Below, in pieces: positions 16,227 through 23,429 of a stretch of DNA of 24,258 bases. Every line of letters starts with the position of its first letter. Positions within the stretch are counted from its first letter, which is position 1. The DNA is from RGIG8775 sp045121195 (GTDB taxonomy: Bacteria > Bacillota > Clostridia > Oscillospirales > CAG-272): contig JBGVFO010000210.1 in the NCBI GenBank assembly GCA_045121195.1, positions 1-24,258 on the forward strand. The letters are read 5' to 3'. A program made the translations under genes and the position numbers. Below the pieces are notes generated by a model. It saw only the letters and a list, made by a program, of their open reading frames with translations, ran no database searches and had not been told where the DNA came from.

Positions 16227-16255
16227 TTGAAAAAAAGCAAGGAATGGTATATAAT
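16227..16255 (+). promoter_or_regulatory. Promoter of the ireB-ribF-dacA-HAD operon
   Basis: TTGAAA (16227-16232), a 17-bp spacer and TATAAT (16250-16255), about 28 bases before the ireB ribosome site. Confidence 0.82.
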
Positions 16256-16289
16256 AATTATAAATCAAAAAGAAAAAGGAGACAGAATC

Positions 16290-16541
16290 ATGATAGGAGA
16301 AAGAACAAAGCCCTTTCCGATTGCAAAAGACACGGGCGCGGAAACCAAACAGATCCTTCGTGAGATCTACTTGGCGCTGAGTGAAAAGGGATACGATCCC
16401 ATCAATCAGATCGTCGGATATCTGCTTTCCGAAGACCCCACCTATATCACCAACTACAAAAACGCCCGCGCGCTGGTTCGCCGCATTGATCGCGACGAGC
16501 TTCTCAACGCGCTGGTCAAAAACTATCTCGGAGTCAAATAA
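16290..16541 (+). CDS. ireB: IreB-family regulatory phosphoprotein (UPF0297)
   Basis: IreB is a small substrate of the PASTA Ser/Thr kinase IreK/PrkC. In Enterococcus faecalis it limits cephalosporin resistance. The 83-aa protein has the family core LSEKGYDPINQIVGYLLSED and the ITNYKNARALVRRIDRDELL segment. The start is ATG 16290, because AAGGAG (16276-16281) is eight bases upstream and the promoter lies at 16227-16255; in-frame codons upstream would be untranscribed. In relatives it usually sits by ruvX, whereas here it heads an operon with ribF and a cell-wall gene. Threonines near the N-terminus (T6) are possible phosphosites. Confidence 0.93.
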   Translation: MIGERTKPFPIAKDTGAETKQILREIYLALSEKGYDPINQIVGYLLSEDPTYITNYKNARALVRRIDRDELLNALVKNYLGVK

Positions 16542-16546
16542 TCCTT

Positions 16547-17482
16547 ATGACGGTTATTGATCTCCGAACCATGAGGGAGTCGTCACCGCCTCCCTTTTCG
16601 GTTATTTGCTTGGGAAATTTTGACGGTGTTCACGTCGGACATCAGGCATTGGTTCGTGCGACCAAGGAAAAGAAAGCCGAGCTTTCCGCTACCTTGCCCG
16701 ATGTTGCGAGCGGCGTCTGCTTCTTCAAGACCCCGCCCTCGGACTACTTTCCCGGGGCAAAGATCCCCCGTCTTATGACGCTTGATCAAAAGCTGAAGTT
16801 TTTCTCGCGGCTTGGTCTTGACTTCGCCTTTGTTGTGGATTTTGAGGCGCTCCGTGATGCCTCTCCCGAATCGTATGTGTCGGACACGCTCAAGAGCCAG
16901 CTTCACTGTGTTTTCGCTGTTTGCGGCTTCAATTTTCGGTATGGAAAAAACGCCGCAGGAACCTCGGACGAGCTGGTACGGTTGATGAACGGCGCTGCTT
17001 CCGTGATCGACCCCGTTTGTATTGATGGCAATCCGGTCAGCTCAAGCGCAATTCGTCAAGCCATTGATACGGGAAATGCCGAGAGCGCGGCGATTCTTTT
17101 GGGGCGACCTTACCGAATAGAGGCAATGGTGCTCCACGGAAAAGCGTTGGGGCGCACCTTGGGGCTTCCTACCGTCAATCAGGTGTTTCCCGAGCGGCTC
17201 GCCGTCCCCAAGCACGGCATCTATATTACAAGAACCTACGTTGACGGCGTTGCTTATCGCTCGGTATCCAACGTTGGGATTCGTCCCTCGGTCGACGACG
17301 GAACGGCGGTCAACTGCGAAACCCATATTCTCGACTTTGACCGTGACGTCTACGGGAAGACCGTAGCGGTAGAATTTCTCAAGCGCATTCGCGACGAGAT
17401 CCATTTTGACGATCTTGACGCCCTGCAAGCCCAGATCCAATCGGATATTGAACGTACAAAAGCATATTACAAGGAGGCATGA
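16547..17482 (+). CDS. ribF: Bifunctional riboflavin kinase / FAD synthetase
   Basis: Converts riboflavin to FMN and then to FAD. The N-terminal nucleotidyltransferase domain has CLGNFDGVHVGH (GNFDGVHVGH at 23-32), FNFRYGKNAAGT and SSSAIRQAI. The C-terminal riboflavin-kinase domain, from about residue 185, has GLPTVN, NVGIRPSVDDG and CETHILDFDRDVYGK. The length of 311 aa is normal. It starts five bases after the ireB stop with only a weak GGAG inside ireB, so it is probably coupled. There is no FMN riboswitch upstream. The usual H/P segment after strand 2 is degenerate (FFKTPPSDYF). Confidence 0.95.
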   Translation: MTVIDLRTMRESSPPPFSVICLGNFDGVHVGHQALVRATKEKKAELSATLPDVASGVCFFKTPPSDYFPGAKIPRLMTLDQKLKFFSRLGLDFAFVVDFEALRDASPESYVSDTLKSQLHCVFAVCGFNFRYGKNAAGTSDELVRLMNGAASVIDPVCIDGNPVSSSAIRQAIDTGNAESAAILLGRPYRIEAMVLHGKALGRTLGLPTVNQVFPERLAVPKHGIYITRTYVDGVAYRSVSNVGIRPSVDDGTAVNCETHILDFDRDVYGKTVAVEFLKRIRDEIHFDDLDALQAQIQSDIERTKAYYKEA

Positions 17483-17486
17483 TCTT

Positions 17487-18809
17487 ATGATACGGAAACC
17501 ATACATAAGAATTGTGTCTCTTTTGCTTTTAATGATTACACTGTTCGCCTGTTCCCTTCCTGTCGCCGCCGAAGCAACGCCAACCGTCAGTAACGTAGAC
17601 GCCTTTTGCGTGATAAACGCGGAGCACAAGGAAGTCGTTCTTCAAAAAGATATCACCAAGGTGATCTATCCCGCCTCCACGGTAAAGCTTATGACGGCGC
17701 TTGTGGCAGCGGAGCATTTTTCGGGCGACCTTGAAACGCGAATTGTCGTAACGGACAGTATGCTCTCACAGGTTGTCGGGCGCAATCTTGCCCTTGAGGA
17801 CGGGGAAACCGTCCGCGTAACCGACCTGCTCCACGCAATGCTTGTCGGTGGCTACAACGATGCCGCAATTATTCTGGCACACGCCGTTTCCGGAGATATT
17901 CCCTCCTTCTGCGAAAAAATGAACGAGAAGGCGAAGGCGATCGGCGCGACCAAGACCCATTACACCAATCCTACCGGTCTTCACGACGACGCTATGTACA
18001 CCACCGCCTACGATACGGCGCTGATCGGGCTTGCCGTGATGGAGAATACCGCGTTATTTGACGCCTCCAAGCGTGTAAAATATACCTTTCCCGCCACGAA
18101 TAAGAGTGAGGAACGGACCATCTACAACCGAAACGCGCTGATCACCACCTCGATGACCGAGGAATATTATTATTCTTATGCCGAAGGAATGAATTCCGGC
18201 GCCACCGACGAGGGTGGCGATTGCGTAGTCACCGCGGGAAAGCTGGATGGGCTTTCGTGGGTCTGTGTTGTTATGGGCGGACGTCAGACCTCGGCGGATG
18301 ACGATACCAACCACGCCTGTGTTGCCGCAAAGACACTTCTCCGCTATGCTCTTATCAGTTACGAGGTAAAAACCTTGCGCTCAACCAAGGAAACGATCGG
18401 AACCATTCCCGTTCGCTTTTCCGCGACCGAGGAATCGGTCGACGTAAAAATGGCAAGGGATCTCTCCTCCCTCCTCCATACCGAGGTAGATCCTAAGACG
18501 GATATCACCTATGAGATCACTATGAACACCGATCTACTGGAGGCGCCTATCAAGGAAGGCATGACCGTAGGGACCATCAAGGCGGTTTATCAAGGAGAAG
18601 TTATTGACAGCACCGATCTGATAACGGCAGATACGATCGACTCTCACGGATTTCTCATTTTTATGTACCGATTCAAGCAGGTTACGCAACACCCGATTTT
18701 CATTCTGTTACTTCTGTGCGCGATTGGTGCCGTAATCTACGTTTTATGGAAAAAACTCCCTTCCGCCAATCGTAAAACGGATCGGCGGAAACGAAATCGA
18801 TATTTCTGA
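17487..18809 (+). CDS. dacA: DacA/PBP5-like D-Ala-D-Ala carboxypeptidase family protein with altered motifs
   Basis: Peptidase S11 family; true members trim the terminal D-Ala of peptidoglycan stem peptides outside the membrane. From M1 there is a Sec signal (residues 1-30, cleavage likely after AAEA; C22 gives only a poor lipobox). The serine domain follows, with S64-T-V-K67 intact. A PBP5-like C-terminal domain comes next, then a membrane helix (about 404-421) and a basic tail. The SxN motif reads G122-Y-N and the KTG motif reads N236-S-G, so two of three active-site motifs are changed. Activity is uncertain. The start is ATG 17487, with AAGGAGG overlapping the ribF end; the nearer ATG at 17479 runs into a stop. 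It is 440 aa. Confidence 0.88.
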   Translation: MIRKPYIRIVSLLLLMITLFACSLPVAAEATPTVSNVDAFCVINAEHKEVVLQKDITKVIYPASTVKLMTALVAAEHFSGDLETRIVVTDSMLSQVVGRNLALEDGETVRVTDLLHAMLVGGYNDAAIILAHAVSGDIPSFCEKMNEKAKAIGATKTHYTNPTGLHDDAMYTTAYDTALIGLAVMENTALFDASKRVKYTFPATNKSEERTIYNRNALITTSMTEEYYYSYAEGMNSGATDEGGDCVVTAGKLDGLSWVCVVMGGRQTSADDDTNHACVAAKTLLRYALISYEVKTLRSTKETIGTIPVRFSATEESVDVKMARDLSSLLHTEVDPKTDITYEITMNTDLLEAPIKEGMTVGTIKAVYQGEVIDSTDLITADTIDSHGFLIFMYRFKQVTQHPIFILLLLCAIGAVIYVLWKKLPSANRKTDRRKRNRYF

Positions 18810-18828
18810 AACAGAAAGGACGAGCGTT

Positions 18829-19620
18829 ATGACCAAGTATCCCGAGCTTTTAGAAAAGAAAGCCTTTATCTGCGATATGGACGGTGTGATCTATCACGGA
18901 AATCAGTTGCTTCCCACCGTCCCCAAATTTGTAAAATGGCTCGTTGAAAACGAGAAGCAATTTCTCTTTTTAACCAATAGCTCTGAGCGATCCCCGCGAG
19001 AGCTAGCGCAAAAGCTGGCTCGTATGGGGCTTGACATCAGCGAAGATCATTTTTACACCAGTGCGCTTGCCACAGCCTCATTTCTTGCCAGCCAGAAGCC
19101 CGGTGGCTCGGTTTACGTGATCGGCGAGCCCGGACTGATGAACGCCCTCTATGAAGCGGGCTTCTCCATGAATGACTATGATCCGGATTACGTGGTTTTC
19201 GGCGAAACACGCGCGTTAAGCTATGAAAAGATCCGTCACGCCGTTCGTCTGATCCAAAAGGGCGCAAAGCTGATCGGAACCAATTCCGATCTGACAGGAC
19301 CCGATGAAAGCGGTATCGTTCCCGCCTGTCGGGCGCTGATCTCTCCCATTGAGATGACCACGGGAAAGAAAGCCTATTTCATAGGCAAGCCGAATCCGCT
19401 TATGATGCGTCACGCCCTCAAAAAGCTGGACTGTCACAAGAGCGAGACCGCGCTGATCGGTGACAGAATGGACACGGATATCATTGCCGGCATCGAAAGC
19501 GAGATCGACACGGTACTGGTTCTTTCCGGCGTCAGCAGTCGGGAAACCATCGATCAATTCCCTTACCGTCCCAAGTACGTTCTGGAGAACGTAGGCGAGA
19601 TCATTTCCTCCGCCGAATAA
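18829..19620 (+). CDS. HAD-superfamily IIA phosphatase, NagD-like
   Basis: Cytosolic phosphatase with a C2-type cap. Motif I is D16-M-D18-G in FICDMDGVIYHG. Motif II is LTNSS (48-52). The motif III lysine is K187 in IGKPNP, and motif IV is GDRMDTD (211-217). All catalytic residues are present in 263 aa. Substrates of NagD/AraL-type enzymes range over nucleoside and sugar phosphates, so the target cannot be named. AAAGGA precedes the ATG. It is the last gene of the ireB operon, 19 bases after the dacA-like stop. Confidence 0.9.
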   Translation: MTKYPELLEKKAFICDMDGVIYHGNQLLPTVPKFVKWLVENEKQFLFLTNSSERSPRELAQKLARMGLDISEDHFYTSALATASFLASQKPGGSVYVIGEPGLMNALYEAGFSMNDYDPDYVVFGETRALSYEKIRHAVRLIQKGAKLIGTNSDLTGPDESGIVPACRALISPIEMTTGKKAYFIGKPNPLMMRHALKKLDCHKSETALIGDRMDTDIIAGIESEIDTVLVLSGVSSRETIDQFPYRPKYVLENVGEIISSAE

Positions 19621-19625
19621 AAAAC

Positions 19626-19655
19626 AGGCAGACACATCGTGTCTGCCTATATTTA
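19626..19655 (-). terminator. Bidirectional terminator between the HAD gene and sigG
   Basis: A 10-bp perfect stem (19626-19635 with 19639-19648) with loop ATC. On the minus strand it is followed by a G and six T, which suits sigG. On the plus strand the tract after it is only AT-rich. It lies between convergent stops. Confidence 0.85.
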
Positions 19656-20426
19656 TATTTGCTTCCGCATTCGCTCGAGAGCCCCCTTTTCCAATCGGGA
19701 AACCTGAGCTTGAGATATTCCGATCTCCTCGGCGATCTCTACCTGCGTTTTGTTTTTATAAAACCGAAGATTGATAATGGTTCTCTCTCGCTCAGAAAGT
19801 GTCTTCATTGCCTCCCGAAGCGCAATGCTCTCCAGCCACATCTCATCGCTGCTACTGGTGTCGCAAAGCTGATCCACCACGTATAGAGAGTCCCCGTTTT
19901 CGCTATAGACCGGCTCATAGAGGGAAATAGGCTCTATGATCGCCTCCATGGCGCGGAAGACGTTTTCTCGCGTTTCCCCTATCTTTGCGGCAATTTCATC
20001 CGTTGTCGGCTCTCGCTCGTTAGTTTTTATCAGTTCCTCTCTCGCTTGTAGTGAACGGTATGCCAGATCCCGGATGGAACGGCTGATACGAATGGAGTTA
20101 TTATCGCGAAGATAGCGACGGATTTCACCAATGATCATGGGGACGGCATAGGTTGAAAATTTCACGTCAAGCTCCAGATTGAAATTATCTACCGCCTTTA
20201 CAAGCCCAATACAACCGACTTGAAACAGATCGTCCATATTCTCGTTCCGATTGGTAAAGCGCTGAATAATGCTTAACACCAGACGAAGATTTCCGTAGAT
20301 CAGTTTTTGACGGGCGTTCTCATCCCCTGCCTTACTCTTGATCAGAAGCTCTCGTTTTTCCTCGTCGGAAAGTGTCTGTAGTTTCGAGGTATTCACCCCG
20401 CATATTTCAACTTTGTTATAATACAT
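19653..20426 (-). CDS. sigG: Sporulation sigma factor SigG (late forespore)
   Basis: Directs late forespore gene expression. The N-terminal NKVEICGVNTSKL is the SigG signature, including the segment bound by the anti-sigma factor SpoIIAB/Gin. Region 2 is intact (NLRLVLSIIQRF, DLFQVGCIGLVKAVDNF, VKFSTYAVPMIIGEIRRYL). Region 4.2 ends with TQVEIAEEIGISQAQVSRLE. The length of 257 aa matches the family. AGGAG lies seven bases before the ATG. The gene stands alone here, without spoIIGA-sigE, which precede it in many Firmicutes. A candidate SigG-type promoter upstream fits autoregulation. Confidence 0.97.
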   Translation of the reverse strand: MYYNKVEICGVNTSKLQTLSDEEKRELLIKSKAGDENARQKLIYGNLRLVLSIIQRFTNRNENMDDLFQVGCIGLVKAVDNFNLELDVKFSTYAVPMIIGEIRRYLRDNNSIRISRSIRDLAYRSLQAREELIKTNEREPTTDEIAAKIGETRENVFRAMEAIIEPISLYEPVYSENGDSLYVVDQLCDTSSSDEMWLESIALREAMKTLSERERTIINLRFYKNKTQVEIAEEIGISQAQVSRLEKGALERMRKQI

Positions 20427-20457
20427 CCGTTTTCTCCTGCTTTTTGCTTACAGAAAA

Positions 20458-20487
20458 AGTATTGACGGATGCCATCGTGAAATATTC
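20458..20487 (-). promoter_or_regulatory. Candidate SigG-type (autoregulatory) promoter of sigG
   Basis: On the minus strand GAATA (20483-20487) fits the SigG -35, and CAATACT (20458-20464) is an imperfect match to the CATAnTA-like -10, at 18 bp. No good SigA promoter is visible. The match is partial. Confidence 0.35.
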
Positions 20488-20500
20488 AAAAAGCCAAGGA

Positions 20501-20515
20501 TGTAAAAAGTTTACA
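20501..20515. repeat. Inverted repeat TGTAAA-N3-TTTACA upstream of sigG
   Basis: Perfect six-base arms with spacer AAG. The same arms recur at 23965-23980 over the nrdR -35. It lies between the sugar-operon terminator and the sigG promoter region. A regulator site is possible. Confidence 0.4.
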
Positions 20516-20547
20516 AAAGAAAAGCCGCTGACTGTTTATCAGCGACT
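20511..20547 (-). terminator. Terminator of the oxidoreductase-isomerase operon
   Basis: On the minus strand an 8-bp stem with one G-U pair (20540-20547 with 20525-20532) and a 7-base loop is followed by TTTTCTTTT. It lies just after the isomerase stop at 20558 and insulates sigG. Confidence 0.8.
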
Positions 20548-20557
20548 TTTCGTATTT

Positions 20558-21394
20558 TTAAGCTTCCGTCATCCACTGCTTCAGCAGATCTCTTGCCATA
20601 GCAATATCCTTCTGCTGCTGCTCACCGGAGATCTCTCTCTCAATGGTAAAGGTGCCGGTATAACCAAGCTCACCCAGCTTCTTGATAACCGCGGGAAGAT
20701 TTGCCTTTCCCTGTCCTGCGGGCGTTTCCTTGCCGAGGGACATTCCGTCGGTGGGATACATACCGTCCTTGATGTGGGTTTCCATAACGTACTGTCCGAA
20801 GACGTCAAGGGCGTCAAGGGTATTTGCCTTTCCGTAAAGGATCAGGTTCGCGGTATCAAAGTTGATTCCCACGTTATCCATGCCAATCGCCTGAATGGTA
20901 CGAAGCATGGTGATGGGGGTCTCCTGACCGGTCTCAAAAAGGAAATACTGGTTCCTCGGCTTCATCACCTTGCAAAGATTGCGAAGGGCGCCTACCGTTC
21001 CTGAAAAGTTGGGATCGTCGGGATTCTCGGGAATAAAGCCAACGTGAGTTACCACCTTATTGACGCCAATCTTGGCGGCAAAGGCAGAAGCCTTCTTCAG
21101 CGCGTTCAAGCGAGAGTCGCGGTACGCGGGAGGAACAAGACCGATGGTAGAGGGACCGTATGTAAAGTTCCACTCGCAAGGACCGCCCCAGCCTGCCCAA
21201 ACCGTCGTGATCTCAAAGCCGGTCTCCGCAACCGCGTCGTTGACGATCTTGGCATATTCATCGGTAAACATCGATTCGTCCCAAATGCAAAGCTGGCAGG
21301 AGGAAATATCCATCGCCAAAGCCGTCTTAAACTTCTCAAGAAGTTTCACGCTCTTGTTATATACAACCTGAACGCCGATTTTATTATTCATCAT
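20558..21394 (-). CDS. Sugar phosphate isomerase/epimerase-family TIM-barrel protein
   Basis: AP-endonuclease-2/xylose-isomerase-like barrel. Likely metal ligands are the Glu in FLFETGQE, the Asp in NFDTANLILYG, the His in METHIKDG and the Glu in FTIERE, the usual set for the family. About 278 aa. I choose ATG 21394, because GAGGTG (21401-21406) is six bases upstream; a GTG at 21403 has no ribosome site. The ribosome site overlaps the stop of the oxidoreductase gene, so the two are coupled. With a Gfo/Idh/MocA partner it probably serves a dehydrogenation-epimerisation route for an unusual sugar or polyol. The substrate is unknown. Confidence 0.9.
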   Translation of the reverse strand: MMNNKIGVQVVYNKSVKLLEKFKTALAMDISSCQLCIWDESMFTDEYAKIVNDAVAETGFEITTVWAGWGGPCEWNFTYGPSTIGLVPPAYRDSRLNALKKASAFAAKIGVNKVVTHVGFIPENPDDPNFSGTVGALRNLCKVMKPRNQYFLFETGQETPITMLRTIQAIGMDNVGINFDTANLILYGKANTLDALDVFGQYVMETHIKDGMYPTDGMSLGKETPAGQGKANLPAVIKKLGELGYTGTFTIEREISGEQQQKDIAMARDLLKQWMTEA

Positions 21395-21404
21395 GATATT
21401 CACC

Positions 21405-22421
21405 TCACAGTTTTACGATCTCGCCGTTTCGGGCGGCGCTTTCACGAAGCTTTTCCACAACGTAAACCGTCTGCCTTGCGCTTTCGGGAGGATTGCTTGT
21501 ATTGACAACGCTCTCGTCCAAAATGGAGTGAGCAAACATACGGATCTCCTCTGCCATACGGTCGGTTTTAGGAAGCTCGGGAGAATATACCTCACCCTTT
21601 TCGGGATACACGGTAACCTTTCCGTTTTCAAAAACCACCGACGCCTCCTCAAAGCGAACGCGATAGTTCATACTGAATTTTGCCGTTGCCGCCTCGCCCC
21701 AGGAGCCGTTCAGAACTACCATTGCATCCTTGTAATACAGTCTGGTGTTGTTCACCTGCCAGCGGGTATCACCGTCAAGGGCAAGAAGGCTGACTGCCTC
21801 GGGCTCACCAAGGAGGAAACGCGCCATATCCACGTCGTGAATATGCATATCCATAACACATCCGCCGCTCTTGGTATCATCCTCGAACCAACGCTCAAAG
21901 CCCCAGCGAGGCTGTGCGCTCAGGCGGTTCATGAATACGTGTCGTACCTTACCGAAGGTTCCCTTGTCAATGCATTCCTTCAAGAACAGATAAGAAGCGT
22001 CGAAGCGCAGACACTGACCGATCATCAGCTTGCGTCCCGTGCGGCGGGAAGCCGCGATCATCTCATCGCAATCTGCAGACGTAAGAGCCATGGGCTTTTC
22101 GGAAAGCACGTCCTTTCCTGCCTCCATCAACTTGATAGCATATTCCTTGTGAAGGTAGGAAGGAAGGCAAATATCCGCCATATCAAACTCTTCCTTGGCA
22201 ATCAGCTCATCCACGTCGGTATACGTGTGAATATCCGCAGGGAGTCCGCCCTTTCCCGTATCGATATTGATGCTGAGCTGAGATTCGAATTGCTTGGGAT
22301 TCACGTCACATACCGCAACTAATTTGATGGGCTCTTTTTCCTCTGCCAGAATCGTATACCCTTTGTTGTGGGAACGCGCGATTCCGCCAAAGCCTATCAG
22401 CGCAACCTTTACCTCTTTCAT
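21405..22421 (-). CDS. Gfo/Idh/MocA-family NAD(P)-dependent oxidoreductase
   Basis: Oxidises or reduces sugars or inositols with NAD(P). The N-terminal Rossmann fold has LIGFGGIARSHNKGY at residues 8-22. The family's catalytic-lysine motif SEKPMAL is at about 105. The C-terminal alpha/beta domain contains CVMDMHIHDVDMARFLLGEP, with the HD pair of the active site. The length of 338 aa is normal. AAGGAG precedes the ATG. It is the first gene of a two-gene operon, divergent from an AraC regulator that probably controls it. The substrate is not evident. Confidence 0.94.
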   Translation of the reverse strand: MKEVKVALIGFGGIARSHNKGYTILAEEKEPIKLVAVCDVNPKQFESQLSINIDTGKGGLPADIHTYTDVDELIAKEEFDMADICLPSYLHKEYAIKLMEAGKDVLSEKPMALTSADCDEMIAASRRTGRKLMIGQCLRFDASYLFLKECIDKGTFGKVRHVFMNRLSAQPRWGFERWFEDDTKSGGCVMDMHIHDVDMARFLLGEPEAVSLLALDGDTRWQVNNTRLYYKDAMVVLNGSWGEAATAKFSMNYRVRFEEASVVFENGKVTVYPEKGEVYSPELPKTDRMAEEIRMFAHSILDESVVNTSNPPESARQTVYVVEKLRESAARNGEIVKL

Positions 22422-22470
22422 GAGTGTTCTCCTTTTTTATAATAAAAATTTGTTTTTTATTGTTTCTCTA

Positions 22471-22518
22471 TTGCCTTTTAGTTGGTTTTATTATATAATG
22501 GGATCAAGGTTTTTTCAA
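22471..22518. promoter_or_regulatory. Symmetrical bidirectional promoter sharing one palindromic -10
   Basis: The palindrome ATTATATAAT (22490-22499) gives TATAAT on both strands. On the minus strand TTGAAA (22513-22518) lies 17 bp from TATAAT (22490-22495) for the oxidoreductase operon. On the plus strand TTGCCT (22471-22476) lies 17 bp from TATAAT (22494-22499) for the AraC gene. The two -10 boxes overlap by two bases, so only one polymerase could bind at a time. Confidence 0.75.
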
Positions 22519-22527
22519 TCAAGCATT

Positions 22528-22546
22528 TTGTGTAGATATAACACAA
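22528..22546. promoter_or_regulatory. Candidate operator in the AraC/oxidoreductase intergenic region
   Basis: Perfect six-base arms TTGTGT / ACACAA with a 7-base spacer. The centre is about 54 bases upstream of the expected oxidoreductase start site, a common place for AraC-type activation. It also lies within the leader of the regulator gene, allowing autorepression. Confidence 0.5.
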
Positions 22547-22571
22547 TTTTGTCATTTCAAGGAGTTTTACG

Positions 22572-23399
22572 ATGAGTCGCTTTGAAAAGCATAATATGAA
22601 AGACCCGCGGATCCCCGTTATTTTTGATGAATACACCTTCCAAAACCGAAACACCATTGGCGGAGGAAACTGGCATGAGAACGTAGAGCTTCTTTGCTTT
22701 ACGGAGGGTACGGGAACGGTGCTGACCGACGGAGAGAGCTTCCCCGTTTCCGCGGGAGATGTCGTTATTATAAACACCAACTGTATCCACGATATTATCG
22801 CCACGCCTCATCTCCGATTCTATTGCTTAATTATCGATCGCTCCTTTTGTCTTGCTAACTATACGGATACCAACTGCATTCACTTTTCCTCAAAAATATG
22901 CGATGAGAAGCTATTCGACCTTGTAGAACGGTTTGCACAAGTCTTCCGTGACGACGACTCGGCTTACCGAATTCTGCAGCTTCGAAGCCTTCTTCTCTCT
23001 ATCCTTACTACGCTTTGTCAAAAATACAGCGCCTCCTCCGAATCGCCGTACAAGGACTCCAGAACGCTTGCCTCGATCAAATCGGTGATCGGTTACATCA
23101 ACGCAGAAAGTCACCGTCCGTTGACCTTGGACGCTCTCGCGCAGATCGCAGGAATGAGTCCTTCATATTTGTCCCGCACCTTCCACCGTATTACGGGATA
23201 TACCGTGATCGCGTATATCAATCACACCCGTTTCGAAAAAGCAAAGAGCCTGCTTGCCAACGGTGAAATGACGGTGGAAAGTATTGCCCTTGCCTGTGGC
23301 TTTGCTAACGTTTCTTACTTTATCCGCACCTTCGCCGCGATGACAGGGATGCGCCCCGGAGAATACCGTGCCAAGTTTACAAACGTAACGGAAAAATAA
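22572..23399 (+). CDS. AraC-family transcriptional regulator with cupin sensor domain
   Basis: A 275-aa regulator. The N-terminal cupin-like barrel (about residues 10-105) contains NWHENVELLCFTEGTGTV and AGDVVIINTNCIHDI. The C-terminal AraC double helix-turn-helix (about 172-270) has LTLDALAQIAGMSPSYLSR and the signature SIALACGFANVSYFIRTF followed by MTGMRPGEYR. AAGGAG (22559-22564) lies seven bases before the ATG. It is divergent from the oxidoreductase-isomerase operon and is probably its sugar-responsive regulator. The effector is unknown. Confidence 0.94.
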   Translation: MSRFEKHNMKDPRIPVIFDEYTFQNRNTIGGGNWHENVELLCFTEGTGTVLTDGESFPVSAGDVVIINTNCIHDIIATPHLRFYCLIIDRSFCLANYTDTNCIHFSSKICDEKLFDLVERFAQVFRDDDSAYRILQLRSLLLSILTTLCQKYSASSESPYKDSRTLASIKSVIGYINAESHRPLTLDALAQIAGMSPSYLSRTFHRITGYTVIAYINHTRFEKAKSLLANGEMTVESIALACGFANVSYFIRTFAAMTGMRPGEYRAKFTNVTEK

Positions 23400-23400
23400 A

Positions 23401-23429
23401 AAAGCACCGCGTTGCGGTGCTTTCCTTTT
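23401..23429 (+). terminator. Bidirectional terminator between araC-type gene and nrdR
   Basis: A 10-bp stem (23401-23410 with 23414-23423) with loop GTT. It is followed by TCCTTTT on the plus strand and preceded by an A-run that gives a T tract on the minus strand. It separates convergent stops. Confidence 0.9.
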
